Shown here piece by piece: positions 9,026 through 18,352 of a stretch of 64,000 nt of DNA (within the stretch, counting starts at the first letter, position 1; each line of letters opens with the position of its first letter). The notes under the pieces were generated by a model, which made no database searches, was not told the origin of the DNA, and saw nothing but the letters and a program-made list of their open reading frames with translations. The stretch spans positions 17,172 to 81,171 of the forward strand of contig UQIE01000010.1 of the NCBI GenBank assembly GCA_900541065.1, read 5' to 3'. The translations under genes and the position numbers were made by a program. Source of the stretch: an uncultured Collinsella sp. (GTDB taxonomy: Bacteria > Actinomycetota > Coriobacteriia > Coriobacteriales > Coriobacteriaceae).

Positions 9026-10045
9026 CTACTTGAGCTTCAATGCCTCCATCATGGGCGCGGCGGCGTCCCAATCGATCTTCCAGCCAATCGACACGCGGAC
9101 GGTCTCGCCCGTCGCGGGAGCCGTCGCAAACAGCGTATGGCCGTTGTCGGGACCGGTAAAGCGCAGCCACGTTATGCCGTTGTACTCGACCTGGTCGGTT
9201 GTTGTCTCCTTGCCTTCGTAGACCTGCTCTAGGCTTGCAACCTCTTCCTCCGGCGAGCGCGGGAAGATGCTGATGTTCAGGCGTCCTCCAGTCTCGTCGT
9301 GGAAGAAGTTTGCCTTTTCGCGCTCTTCGTCGGACGAATCCAGCGTGTACCCATCGGCGGCCTCGATGCTGTACGATGCGCAGTCGATGCCCGTTAAATC
9401 TGCCTTCTCGCCAGAATCGGCCACGCCGCCGGCCGCCTTGAACTCCTTGGTCTCGCATCCCGTGGTGTCAAAGTGCATGGCCTCATGATTCTTGGCGGGG
9501 GCATAAGCGTCTACGAACTCGACAGTGATGGGCCCGTAGTACGCCGTCTTGGGCGCCCAGAAATACACGTACTCAACGGTCTCGCCCGGGCCGATATCTG
9601 GCCTCTCGGAAAGGTCGATGCCCTCGTGCAGCTCATCGGGAGCCTCGCTTGCAACGTAGTCGAGCACGGCCGCCTTGCCGGAAGTAAACAACGGGTCGCC
9701 TGCCTCAAGATCGCCCTGGGCAGCATGCACGTTAAAGGAACTGAACGTCCTGTTCTTTGTGTTGTTGTTGGTGATCTTGATGTGCAGGTAAAAGCCGTCC
9801 TGCAGCTTGGCATCGCCGCGATAGAACGTACCGTGAGCCACCGACTCATAGGTAATGCCTGCCACCTCGACCGTCTGCGAATCATAGGCCCTGGGCTTTT
9901 CCTGCACAGGCGCGCTGCCGCCCGAACCGCCAGGCGAGCCGCTCGGAGCACTACCGCCACAGCCGGCCACTGTACACGCCAGCACGGCCGAAAGCGTCAC
10001 GGTGGGAATTCCTAACAGCAGTTTCTTTGTCATGGGCCTCATCAT
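9026..10045 (-). CDS. Secreted lipoprotein with DUF5067/DUF4352-like domain
   Basis: Lipid-anchored extracytoplasmic protein, 339 residues. Signal peptide with lipobox TVAGC, then a Gly/Ser/Pro linker, then a beta-rich domain with the pattern GFYLHIKITNNNTKNRTFSS that is typical of DUF5067/DUF4352 immunoglobulin-like lipoproteins; a second domain (about 215-339) carries SIFPRSPEEEVASL and ends MEALKLK. The tandem ATG at 10045 is chosen because AAAGGAG lies eight bases upstream; an earlier in-frame start lacks a leader. It converges on the surface-protein gene. Ligand unknown. Confidence 0.8.
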   Translation of the reverse strand: MMRPMTKKLLLGIPTVTLSAVLACTVAGCGGSAPSGSPGGSGGSAPVQEKPRAYDSQTVEVAGITYESVAHGTFYRGDAKLQDGFYLHIKITNNNTKNRTFSSFNVHAAQGDLEAGDPLFTSGKAAVLDYVASEAPDELHEGIDLSERPDIGPGETVEYVYFWAPKTAYYGPITVEFVDAYAPAKNHEAMHFDTTGCETKEFKAAGGVADSGEKADLTGIDCASYSIEAADGYTLDSSDEEREKANFFHDETGGRLNISIFPRSPEEEVASLEQVYEGKETTTDQVEYNGITWLRFTGPDNGHTLFATAPATGETVRVSIGWKIDWDAAAPMMEALKLK

Positions 10046-10448
10046 TCTCACCGCTCCTTTCGGCTTGCAGCTCATCCATTGCCCGAGTCCCAAGTCGACC
10101 CCGTGGCATCGGCTTCCACTATGAGCGTATGACGAAACACGGCGCCGGCGAAGTGACCCGTGGCCCAAATAACGACCCACCAGCGTTCCTTATGGGCCAA
10201 AAGAACTCGCACATGCACGCCCCCGGCCCATAAAACGAGACGTCTGTCCCAATGTTCGATTCGATCCAACAATCCGCACGACACGTTTTCGACAACGTAT
10301 CCAACCGCAAACGCAGCAAGACGCATTCGGCCGCCTTCAAATTTACTCGGGCAGAACCGACTCGGTTTTGTCCGAGTAAACTCGAGCATAAACTGATCCA
10401 TGCGATACAATTAACTCGGACAAAACCGAGTCGGAAGGAACCGAGTAA
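10046..10448. promoter_or_regulatory. Leader with inverted ACTCGG repeats before ATPase gene
   Basis: The right part of this 403-nt gap holds ACTCGGTTTTGTCCGAGT (10360-10377) and its exact reverse complement ACTCGGACAAAACCGAGT (10414-10431), extended by CCG outside; each arm is itself an imperfect palindrome. Extra half-sites occur at 10345 (ACTCGG) and at 10441 (CCGAGT, between the ribosome site and the GTG start). This looks like a multi-site operator for autoregulation or an RNA fold controlling translation. Nothing coding is evident in 10046-10340. Confidence 0.6.
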
Positions 10449-11831
10449 GTGGAATTTATTGGCAGGGAGCGTGAGCTCGCCCGTATTAAGAAAACGCTCA
10501 AAGCACCCGAGCAGCGCAATGTTCTCATCTACGGCAGGCGTCGCGTCGGAAAAAGTGAGCTCATCAAGCAGGCGCTAACCGATTTGTCGGACGTCGCAAC
10601 GGTCTATTACGAGTGCCGCCAAACCTCCGAGGCAGACAACCTCGAGAGTCTGTCCGTCCTTGTTGCTGAAGCGCTGAGCTTTCCTCCGCTCGCCTTCACA
10701 GGCATCCGCGAGCTCATCGAATTTCTGTTTGCCCAAGCTAAAGACAAGAACATTACCCTCGTTCTCGACGAATACCCCTACTTGAGAGATGCGGTTAAAG
10801 GCCTAGACAGCATTCTTCAGACCTCAATCGACGCCCACAGGGAAGACTCACGTTTAAACATTGTCCTGTGCGGCTCCTACGTTGAGATTATGAAATCCCT
10901 CATCGAGCATGAAAGCCCCCTCTACGGGCGAATTGATCTCGCGCTTGAGCTTAAGCCCATGGATTACTTTGACGCTGCGAAGTTCTATCCCGCGTTCTCG
11001 CCCGAGGACAAGGTGCGGCTCTATAGCGTTTTTGGCGGTATCCCCTTTTACAATCGCCTCATCGATCAATCCCAAAGCGTACGCGACAACATCATCGAGC
11101 TCGTCACGGAACCTGGCGCCCGCTTAGAAAGCGAGGTGCCGTCCTATCTCAACGCCGAGATCTCGAAGATGACCAACGCCAACGAAGTTTTCGGGGCTCT
11201 CGCACAAGGCTACTCCCGTTGGGGGGACGTGCTGGCACAGTCGCACGTCTCGAGCGGTCCGGCCATGGCAGACGTGCTCGACAAGCTCATGTCACTCGAA
11301 ATCGTCCAAAAGCGTGCACCCATCAACGACCCTACGAACAAGCGCAAGTCTGGCTACTTTGTAGTGGATCCGCTTTCGCTCTTTTACTATCGCTATGTTT
11401 TCCGCAATGCCTCAGCGCGTCAGCTGCTCGACTCGGAAGTCTTCTATGATCGTCACGTCTTCCAAGACTTCGAGGAAAACTACGTTCCTCATATGTTCGA
11501 GGAGATCTGCCGTCAATACCTCGTGCGGCAGAACAGGACCGGCAAGATCGAACCAGCTTTCGACGCCATAGGCAAGTACTGGTACGACGACCCCGCAAAC
11601 AAAACGAGCGGCGAATTCGATGTGGTAACGCAAGACCCCGAGGGCTACGCATTCTACGAAGCAAAGTTCCGCAAATCCCCCATCACGCAAAAAATGGTCG
11701 ACGAGGAAATCGCCCAAGTCGAGGCAACGGGACTCAAGTGCCATCGCTATGGATTCTTCTCCCGTTCGGGCTTCGAAGCTGGCGAAAGCGATCGAACCGT
11801 CTTCATCGACCTGCCGCAGATGTTTGGATAG
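10449..11831 (+). CDS. AAA-type ATPase with DUF234 C-terminus
   Basis: Cytoplasmic STAND/AAA-like ATPase, 460 residues. N-terminal ATPase domain with Walker A YGRRRVGKSELI (about 29-40) and Walker B LVLDEYPYL; winged-helix middle; C-terminal DUF234 region with a PD-(D/E)XK-like pattern (SGEFDVVTQD and FYEAKFRKS). Starts at GTG with AAGGAA eight bases before it. Such solitary ATPases are common in gut bacteria and their function is unknown; the nuclease-like tail suggests DNA interaction or defence. It has its own inverted-repeat leader, suggesting tight autoregulation. Confidence 0.85.
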   Translation: MEFIGRERELARIKKTLKAPEQRNVLIYGRRRVGKSELIKQALTDLSDVATVYYECRQTSEADNLESLSVLVAEALSFPPLAFTGIRELIEFLFAQAKDKNITLVLDEYPYLRDAVKGLDSILQTSIDAHREDSRLNIVLCGSYVEIMKSLIEHESPLYGRIDLALELKPMDYFDAAKFYPAFSPEDKVRLYSVFGGIPFYNRLIDQSQSVRDNIIELVTEPGARLESEVPSYLNAEISKMTNANEVFGALAQGYSRWGDVLAQSHVSSGPAMADVLDKLMSLEIVQKRAPINDPTNKRKSGYFVVDPLSLFYYRYVFRNASARQLLDSEVFYDRHVFQDFEENYVPHMFEEICRQYLVRQNRTGKIEPAFDAIGKYWYDDPANKTSGEFDVVTQDPEGYAFYEAKFRKSPITQKMVDEEIAQVEATGLKCHRYGFFSRSGFEAGESDRTVFIDLPQMFG

Positions 11832-11874
11832 GACAGGACAGGTCCCTCCCGCATTCCAAGCATTCATTATCTAA

Positions 11875-11890
11875 TCGAACGATTGTTCGA
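11875..11890. promoter_or_regulatory. LexA/SOS-type box
   Basis: TCGAACGATTGTTCGA matches exactly the actinobacterial SOS box pattern TCGAAC-N4-GTTCGA. It lies 15 bp upstream of the -35 of the predicted promoter of the topoisomerase pair, so LexA could regulate that operon. Conservation of this box in Coriobacteriia is an inference. Confidence 0.55.
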
Positions 11891-11905
11891 TGGATTTCGT
11901 GTTGG

Positions 11906-11934
11906 TTGGAATCGTCTGTGGGCTGGGCTATGCT
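11906..11934 (+). promoter_or_regulatory. Predicted sigma-A-type promoter of topoisomerase operon
   Basis: TTGGAA (11906-11911) and TATGCT (11929-11934) are separated by exactly 17 bp, about 55 nt before the ATG of the ParE-like gene. Confidence 0.55.
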
Positions 11935-11988
11935 ACCTTGACTATCTATATGACTAAAACGCAGCAAAGGAGCACCAAGAGAGCGAGC

Positions 11989-13986
11989 ATGGCAAAAAAC
12001 ACCGCAAACTATGGTAACGACAGTATTCGTCAGCTCAAGGACGAGGAGCGCGTACGCCTGCGCCCCGCCGTCATCTTTGGCTCGGACGGACTCGATGGCT
12101 GCGCGCATGCCGCCTTCGAGATCCTGTCCAACGCCGTTGACGAGGCACGCCAGGGCTACGGCAAGCTCATCACCCTTACCGCCTTTCGCGATGGCTCTAT
12201 CCAGGTAGAGGACAATGGCCGTGGCTGCCCGCTCGACTGGAACCCTTCCGAGAAGCGCTTTAACTGGGAGCTCGTCTTTTGCGAACTCTACGCCGGCGGC
12301 AAGTATAACAACAACCAGGGCGGCGACTACGACTTCTCGCTCGGTACCAACGGCCTGGGCTCCTGCGCGACTCAGTACGCTTCCGAGTACATGGACGTCA
12401 CCGTCTGGCGTGACGGCAACAAGTACTCCCTGCACTTTAAGAAGGGCAAGGTCGTCGGCGCCAAAAAGAAGGCACTCGAGATTGAGCCCAGCGACGAGGA
12501 ACGCACCGGCACCACCATCAAGTGGCGTCCCGATCTTGAGGTCTTTACCTCCATCAGCATCCCCCACGAGTGGTATCGCGAGACCATGCGCCGCCAGGCC
12601 GTGGTCAACGCCAACGTGACCTTCCGCCTGCGTATTGAGGGTGACGATGGCGAGTTTTCCGAAGAGGACTTTTGCTATCCCAAGGGCATCGAGGACTATG
12701 TGCTCGAGAAGGTCGGTACCGACTACCTTACCGAGCCTTTCTTTATCGAGGCCGACCGTCGCGGTCGCGACCGCGAGGACCTGCCCGACTACAACGTCAA
12801 GATTACCGCGTGCATGTGCTTCTCGCGCACCTTCATGATGCAGGAGTACTACCACAACTCATCGTGGCTCGAGAACGGCGGTTCGCCCGAGAAGGCCGCC
12901 CGCAGCGCTCTGACCAGCGCCATCGATGCCTACATCAAGCAACAGGGCAAGTACAACAAAAACGAGAGCGGCATTAAGTGGCAAGACGTCCAGGACTGCC
13001 TAGTGCTGGTGACCAACTGCTTCTCCACCCAGACGTCCTATGAAAACCAGACCAAGAAGGCCATCAACAACCGCTTTATCCAGCAGGCCATGACGGCCTT
13101 CTTTAAGGAGCGCCTCTCGACTTACCTGATCGAGAACAAAGACGCTGCCAACAAGATCATGGAGCAGGTGCTCATCAACAAGCGTTCGCGCGAGAACGCC
13201 GAGAAGACGCGTCAGAGCATCAAGACCAACCTGCAGCAGAAGACCGACATGGCCAACCGCGTGCAGAAGTTCATCGACTGCCGCTCCAAGGACAAGAGCC
13301 GCCGCGAGATCTACATCGTAGAGGGCGACTCGGCAGCAGGCGCCATTCGCACCTCGCGCGATGCCGAGTTCCAGGGCGTTATGCCTGTCCGCGGTAAGAT
13401 CCTCAACTGCCTGAAAGAGGACTACCCGCGCATCTTTAAGTCCGACATCATCATGGATCTCATGCGCGTGCTGGGCTGCGGCGTGGAGATCAAGGACAAG
13501 CGCATCAAGAACCTTGGCGCCTTCGACCTGGACAACCTCAACTGGAACAAGGTCATCATCTGTACGGACGCCGACGTCGACGGTTATCACATCCGCACGC
13601 TCGTACTCACCATGCTCTACCGCCTGGTGCCCACGCTTATCGACGAGGGCTACGTGTATATCGCCGAGTCGCCGCTCTACGAGATCAACTGCAAAGAGAA
13701 GACCTACTTTGCCTACACCGAGCTCGAGAAGAACGGCATCCTTAAGGAGATCGGCGACCAAAAGTGCTCGATCAACCGCTCCAAGGGTCTTGGTGAGAAC
13801 GACCCGGACATGATGTGGCTCACCACCATGAACCCCGAGACGCGTCGCCTGATCAAGGTTGAGCCCGAGGACGTCACCAAGATGGAAACCATGTTCAACC
13901 TGTTGCTGGGCAACGACGAGGCGGGCCGCAAGCGCCATATCTCCGAGCACGGCAAGGAATACCTGGACCAGCTGGACCTGCAATAG
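11989..13986 (+). CDS. Type IIA topoisomerase subunit B (ParE/GyrB-like)
   Basis: ATPase and TOPRIM subunit of a type IIA DNA topoisomerase, 665 residues. GHKL ATPase motifs: SNAVDEARQGYG (catalytic Glu and Asn), DNGRGCPLDW and GTNGLGSCATQY; transducer domain; TOPRIM with EGDSAAGAIR and CTDADVDGYHIR; C-terminal LGNDEAGRKRHISEHGKEYL. It differs clearly from canonical GyrB (for example GTNGLGSC where GyrB has GLHGVGAS), so it is a second topoisomerase, here paired with a ParC-like subunit 45 nt downstream. ATG 11989 fits the conserved N-terminus; an in-frame ATG at 11950 has no ribosome site. Confidence 0.88.
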   Translation: MAKNTANYGNDSIRQLKDEERVRLRPAVIFGSDGLDGCAHAAFEILSNAVDEARQGYGKLITLTAFRDGSIQVEDNGRGCPLDWNPSEKRFNWELVFCELYAGGKYNNNQGGDYDFSLGTNGLGSCATQYASEYMDVTVWRDGNKYSLHFKKGKVVGAKKKALEIEPSDEERTGTTIKWRPDLEVFTSISIPHEWYRETMRRQAVVNANVTFRLRIEGDDGEFSEEDFCYPKGIEDYVLEKVGTDYLTEPFFIEADRRGRDREDLPDYNVKITACMCFSRTFMMQEYYHNSSWLENGGSPEKAARSALTSAIDAYIKQQGKYNKNESGIKWQDVQDCLVLVTNCFSTQTSYENQTKKAINNRFIQQAMTAFFKERLSTYLIENKDAANKIMEQVLINKRSRENAEKTRQSIKTNLQQKTDMANRVQKFIDCRSKDKSRREIYIVEGDSAAGAIRTSRDAEFQGVMPVRGKILNCLKEDYPRIFKSDIIMDLMRVLGCGVEIKDKRIKNLGAFDLDNLNWNKVIICTDADVDGYHIRTLVLTMLYRLVPTLIDEGYVYIAESPLYEINCKEKTYFAYTELEKNGILKEIGDQKCSINRSKGLGENDPDMMWLTTMNPETRRLIKVEPEDVTKMETMFNLLLGNDEAGRKRHISEHGKEYLDQLDLQ

Positions 13987-14031
13987 CAGTAAATCGATAA
14001 CGACGGCCCATAAGAAGTTCAAGAGGAAATC

Positions 14032-16272
14032 GTGGCAAAGAAGAAGACGAAGAACCAGCCAAAGAAAAAGCAGGTCAACGCCGAGAACGTCATCGGCCTG
14101 CACTCCGAGGTCACCGACCAGCCGATCACGCAGACGCTCGAGGTCAACTACATGCCCTACGCCATGAGCGTCAACGTCTCGCGTGCGTTCCCCGAGATTG
14201 ACGGCTTTAAGCCCTCGCACCGCAAGCTGCTCTACACCATGTACAAGATGGGCCTGCTCAAGGGCGAGCGCCAGAAGAGCGCCAACATCGTGGGCCAGAC
14301 CATGAAGCTCAACCCGCACGGCGACGCCGCGATCTACGAGACGATGGTGCGCCTGGCCACCGGTAACGAGGCGCTGCTCGCGCCGTTCGTTGAGTCGAAG
14401 GGCAACTTTGGCAAGTACTATTCGGGCGACCTGAGCTACGCCGCCTCGCGTTATACCGAGGCCAAGCTCTCCCCCATCAGCGCCGAGATCTTCAAGGACA
14501 TCGACAAGGATCCGGTCGACTTCGTCGACAGCTACGACGGCGCCATGAAGGAGCCGCGCCTGCTGCCCACCACGTTCCCCAACATCCTTGTCTCGGCCAA
14601 TAAGGGCATCGGCGTCGCCATGGCGTCCGACATCTGCGGTTTCAACCTCAACGAGGTCTGTACTGCCACGATGCATTACCTCAAGGATCCCGACTGCGAT
14701 CTGCTCGAGTACATGCCCATGCCCGACTTCTCAACCGGCGGCGAGATCATCTACCGCCGCGAGGAGATGGAAAAGATTATCGAGACCGGCCTTGGTAGCT
14801 TCCAGATCCGCTCCCGCTGGCGCTGGATTCCCGAAGAGCGCATTATCGAGGTCTACGAGATCCCCTACACCACCAAGACCGATGTCATCATCGAGCGCAT
14901 CGTCAAGCTCTCCAAAGAGGGCAAGGTCAAGGAGATCGCCGATATCCGCGACGAGACCGACCTTTCGGGCCTGCGCATCGCCATCGACCTTAAGCGCGGT
15001 GTCGACCCCGACAAGCTCATGGCCAAGCTCTATCGCTCGACCACGCTGCAGGATTCGTTCTCGTGCAACTTCAACGTGCTCGTCGACGGCTATCCCCGTG
15101 TTATGGGCGTGCGCCAGATTCTGCACGAGTGGGTCAAGTGGCGTATTGAGTCCACGCGTCGCCGCATTAACTTTGACCTGGGCAAAAAGTCCGAGCGTCT
15201 GCACTTACTGCACGGCCTCGAGGCGATATTGCTCGACATCGACAAGGCCATCGCCATCATCCGCGGCACCAAGCTCGAAGCCGAGGTCGTGCCCAACCTT
15301 ATGAAGGGTTTCGACATCGACGAGACCCAGGCCGAGTTTGTTGCCGAGCTCAAGCTCCGCAACATCAACGAGGAGTACATCCTCAACCGCACCAAGGACA
15401 TCGCTAAGCTCGAGGGTGAGATTGCCGAGCTTGAGGAGATCCTCTCCAGCGAGGACAACATCAAGAAGGTCATCAGCGACGAGCTGGCCGCGGTCAACAA
15501 GAAGTACGTGATGCCGCGCCGCACGGGCAGGATCGAGCCCCATGAGGTTATCGAGGTAAGCCTGGAGCCCGAGGTCGAGGAGTACCCGGTTACTATCATG
15601 CTTTCGCGCGAGGGCTACCTTAAAAAGATGACGGACCGTGTGCTCAAGAAGGCGACCACGCTCAAGTACAAAGACGGCGATAAGCCCTTTATCGAGTTCC
15701 CGTCCTCCAACACGCACGAGCTGCTCGTGTTTACCAACAAGAGCCAGGTGTACAAGTGCAAGGTTGCGGCGTTTGAGGACACCAAGTCGGCCCAGCTGGG
15801 CTCGTACCTGCCGACCGATCTTGAGATGGAACCCGACGAGAGCGTCATCTGGGTCATCGATCCCGAGGACTACAAGGCCGACGTGCTGTTTGTCTTTGAA
15901 AACGGCCGCGTGGTGCGTGTCGCACTTGCCGGATACGTCACCAAAACCAACCGCAAGCGCCTCAAGAACGCCATCTACGGTGGCAGCAAGCTGCTGTATG
16001 CCCAGGTGCTCAAGGAGGATCGCGACATCGCGCTGGTCTCGAGCGACTATCGCCTGATGAACTTCAACACGTCGCTGCTCAAGACCAAGACGACCACCAA
16101 CACGCAGGGCGTCCAGGCCCTTACGGCCAAGAAGGGCCGCTCGGTCACCACGGTCGGCACAACCGAAGAGATCCTTGGCGCCGGCGTCTCGGCCGAGAAG
16201 TTCACCGCGCAGAGTCTGCCCTCCGCCGGTGCCCTCATGAAAGAAAACGACATGCCGAGTCTGTTTGACTAG
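14032..16272 (+). CDS. Type IIA topoisomerase subunit A (ParC/GyrA-like)
   Basis: DNA-cleaving subunit, 746 residues, starting at GTG. The basic Lys-rich N-terminus is followed by the breakage-reunion domain: FKPSHRKLLYTM, quinolone pocket NPHGDAAIYETM, and catalytic Tyr141 in SRYTEAKL; then a long coiled-coil tower, and a C-terminal beta-pinwheel with repeated GxxxR/K elements. The residues matching GyrA Ser83 and Asp87 are Ala99 and Glu103. Transcribed with the ATPase subunit. Whether it works as topo IV or as a specialised topoisomerase cannot be told from sequence. Confidence 0.88.
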   Translation: MAKKKTKNQPKKKQVNAENVIGLHSEVTDQPITQTLEVNYMPYAMSVNVSRAFPEIDGFKPSHRKLLYTMYKMGLLKGERQKSANIVGQTMKLNPHGDAAIYETMVRLATGNEALLAPFVESKGNFGKYYSGDLSYAASRYTEAKLSPISAEIFKDIDKDPVDFVDSYDGAMKEPRLLPTTFPNILVSANKGIGVAMASDICGFNLNEVCTATMHYLKDPDCDLLEYMPMPDFSTGGEIIYRREEMEKIIETGLGSFQIRSRWRWIPEERIIEVYEIPYTTKTDVIIERIVKLSKEGKVKEIADIRDETDLSGLRIAIDLKRGVDPDKLMAKLYRSTTLQDSFSCNFNVLVDGYPRVMGVRQILHEWVKWRIESTRRRINFDLGKKSERLHLLHGLEAILLDIDKAIAIIRGTKLEAEVVPNLMKGFDIDETQAEFVAELKLRNINEEYILNRTKDIAKLEGEIAELEEILSSEDNIKKVISDELAAVNKKYVMPRRTGRIEPHEVIEVSLEPEVEEYPVTIMLSREGYLKKMTDRVLKKATTLKYKDGDKPFIEFPSSNTHELLVFTNKSQVYKCKVAAFEDTKSAQLGSYLPTDLEMEPDESVIWVIDPEDYKADVLFVFENGRVVRVALAGYVTKTNRKRLKNAIYGGSKLLYAQVLKEDRDIALVSSDYRLMNFNTSLLKTKTTTNTQGVQALTAKKGRSVTTVGTTEEILGAGVSAEKFTAQSLPSAGALMKENDMPSLFD

Positions 16273-16308
16273 GACGACGGCAGAACCGCCATAGTTTTAC
16301 AAAGCAGC

Positions 16309-16345
16309 GGGGCCCGGAGCGCAGCAATATCGCGCCCCGGGCCCC
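16309..16345. terminator. Strong GC hairpin between convergent genes
   Basis: GGGGCCCGG (16309-16317) pairs with CCGGGCCCC (16337-16345). It sits after the topoisomerase operon and after the converging ATPase gene. A T run is absent. Confidence 0.55.
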
Positions 16346-16367
16346 ATGCATTACAGCAGCATCATCC

Positions 16368-17657
16368 CTATAGACAAAATGCTGCATAAAGTGGAACAGA
16401 CATAAGCCCATCATTCATTCCAAAGGGCTTAGTCGATAGCCTGATAAGGCGCACGCCTGGATGGGTCTTTTTTAGCGAGGACAGACTTCGAGATCTTGTG
16501 TTCTCCCCCGCCTTGACTTCAATCGCAGACAAGCATCCCTGTTTCTCTACTACAAAGTCGATTTCCGCACGATTGTCTCGCGCCCAATAATGCAGCGGAT
16601 AGCCCATGGCTGAAAGCTGTTGGGCAACGTAGTTTTCGGTAAGTGCGCCCATGAATGTGCCACCGATACCGGCAAGAATATCGGCGCGTTGAGCACCGGC
16701 TTTGGAGACGAGCAGCCCTGTATCAGCCTGATAGATTTTAAAAGCAGAAGGGTTAACAAAGGCCTCTAAGGGGCTTTCGATCTGCCCGACTAGGCTGCAG
16801 CGCGCCACCGTACCCGACAATACAAGCCAGTCGAGAGCATCTCCAAAGAGAGACGCATTGCCCCCCGCTCGCACTACCTTGTATTGAAATTTACGATTCT
16901 CTTTGGCAAGCTGCTTTGGAATGGAGTCGAAGCACGCACGCGTCTTTGCGCTCAAGCGTTCATCAGCATATTTATTGGTGTCGGCGGAATATCCGTCGAG
17001 AATAATCCGATGCTTTTCGGCCACATCAATGATTGACTGATCATCGATGTACGTTTGGACCGCCTCGGGCATTCCGCCAACAACAAGATACTGTCGATAG
17101 AGCCCAAGCGCCTTTTCATGAAGGCTTGGCGCAAGAGGTCCCATTGACTCGAATGATGAGCGTATCTCGTCGACCAGCTGATCGTGCCCCATCGCCCAGA
17201 GAAACTCCTCGAAATCGAGTGGAGTCATCTCAATCAAGTCGGTCTTTCCAACGGGGAACGAATACGACTGATGGTTAATGGCAACCCCAAGAAGCGACCC
17301 AGCAGCCGCAACGTAATACTCGGGAGCATCTTCGCAAAAGTATTTAAGGGAAGTGAGCGCTTCCTCGCATGCCTGGATCTCGTCAATGAACAGTAAGGTT
17401 TTGCCAGGCACGATACGCTGCCCCGTGCGAGCCTCGATCGCGTGTACGATCGAATGAGGGTCAAGACCGCCCGAAAAATCCGCTCGCGCCGACCGGTCGT
17501 TCTCAAGATTAACGTAGACAACCGATTCGAAAAGATCCTGGGCGTACGTTCTGAGCAGATAGGTCTTGCCACACTGGCGCACGCCTTTGACCAGCAAAGG
17601 TTTTCTATCAGCCTTGTCTCGCCATTCCCTAAGGAGCTCGTCTGCCTTGCGACGCAT
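16368..17657 (-). CDS. AAA ATPase with DUF4143 domain (copy 1)
   Basis: Cytoplasmic ATPase of 429 residues. N-terminal AAA_14 domain with Walker A KGVRQCGKTYLL and Walker B LLFIDEIQACEEAL; C-terminal DUF4143 domain ending in a PD-(D/E)XK-like pattern (NRAEIDFVVEKQGCLSAIEV followed by KAGEN). ATG 17657 has GGGAAGG six bases upstream; a TTG two codons earlier would overlap it. A stand-alone gene in front of which lies an AT-rich inverted repeat. Family function is unknown; toxin-like, defence or DNA-repair roles are all possible. Confidence 0.86.
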   Translation of the reverse strand: MRRKADELLREWRDKADRKPLLVKGVRQCGKTYLLRTYAQDLFESVVYVNLENDRSARADFSGGLDPHSIVHAIEARTGQRIVPGKTLLFIDEIQACEEALTSLKYFCEDAPEYYVAAAGSLLGVAINHQSYSFPVGKTDLIEMTPLDFEEFLWAMGHDQLVDEIRSSFESMGPLAPSLHEKALGLYRQYLVVGGMPEAVQTYIDDQSIIDVAEKHRIILDGYSADTNKYADERLSAKTRACFDSIPKQLAKENRKFQYKVVRAGGNASLFGDALDWLVLSGTVARCSLVGQIESPLEAFVNPSAFKIYQADTGLLVSKAGAQRADILAGIGGTFMGALTENYVAQQLSAMGYPLHYWARDNRAEIDFVVEKQGCLSAIEVKAGENTRSRSLSSLKKTHPGVRLIRLSTKPFGMNDGLMSVPLYAAFCL

Positions 17658-17693
17658 ACGCAACCTTCCCTCATGAATTTCTGTTCAACAATA

Positions 17694-17740
17694 TTTTAAC
17701 GCAGATTAATTTGTTTTCAGTTATTTTTCTGCGTTTAAAA
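17694..17740 (-). promoter_or_regulatory. Inverted repeat in AT-rich promoter region of DUF4143 ATPase
   Basis: TTTTAACGCAGA (17694-17705) faces TCTGCGTTTAAAA (17728-17740), an inverted repeat with one extra base, in the AT-rich stretch 37 nt before the ATPase start. It is unlike the repeats before the other two ATPase genes in sequence but alike in position. Confidence 0.5.
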
Positions 17741-17795
17741 ATTGTTCTATACGGTACTTGAGGGAATACACCCCTATTCATATACTCGCGATACA

Positions 17796-18217
17796 ACCGA
17801 TTGCCATGTGTTCTTCTTGTCCTTAGGCCAGCTTGCGAGCGAGCTCTCGCACCTCTTTCAACTTGGGCGACGATGCCATGCTGTCGCGCTCGGTCATACC
17901 GCTGATGGCGACAATGCCCTGGTCCTCCCACTTGCAGTACGCACAGGTCGACTTGTACATAGCGATCGCCGCATCATAGACGCCCTCACTGTGACTATCG
18001 AGTAAAAGGGCCGTCTTGGTGAACGGGAAACCCGTGGCACCGAAAGCGTACAGGCGGTCGATGGCGGCCTTCTCCTGCGCGGTGATATCAAACCAGTAGA
18101 TGGGCGAAGCGAAGACTCCCTCCTTCATGCCGCAGGCGCTCGGCACGCATTTTGTTGTAAGCAAAACAGATGGAGCTATTCAGTCGTCTGTAGATCGCAT
18201 CTCTCGTTCGCGCTCTC
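17796..18217. repeat. Direct repeat, left copy (422 nt, internally deleted)
   Basis: This segment repeats, in the same orientation and with roughly 13 mismatches over the first 315 nt, the segment at 20684-21349. It lacks 244 nt present in the right copy: the left sequence jumps from GCGAAGAC (ends 18116) to the ribosome-site region CTCCCTCCTTCATG. The two copies bracket the DUF262/DUF6508 genes. Confidence 0.9.
17823..18164 (-). pseudogene. Truncated flavodoxin-family gene (left copy)
   Basis: The last about 97 codons match the C-terminal half of the intact flavodoxin gene at 20711-21241 (FASPIYWFDITAQEKAAIDR, and the end VRELARKLA). The start codon and first about 78 codons are lost in the 244-nt deletion; the frame is fused to former upstream DNA, giving an open frame beginning MLTTKCVPSACGM that probably is not translated as a useful protein. 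FMN-binding P-loop residues (SGSPRKG in the intact copy) are missing, so it cannot be a functional flavoprotein. Confidence 0.85.
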
Positions 18218-18352
18218 CAAAGAAGGTGCAAGCAGAAGCATCACGGGCATTGATCGGCGCCGATATGGATCACGACATGAAACCGTAAGGGTTGGCCAGA
18301 GGTTGCTAGATTCAGTAGCTCGCAGTAATAGAGCGAATGACGACTTCGGCGA

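Noticed and set aside
13000..14676. 558-codon minus-strand frame over the topoisomerase genes
   Set aside because: Antisense shadow of two certain genes; low-complexity Val/Leu/Asp composition.
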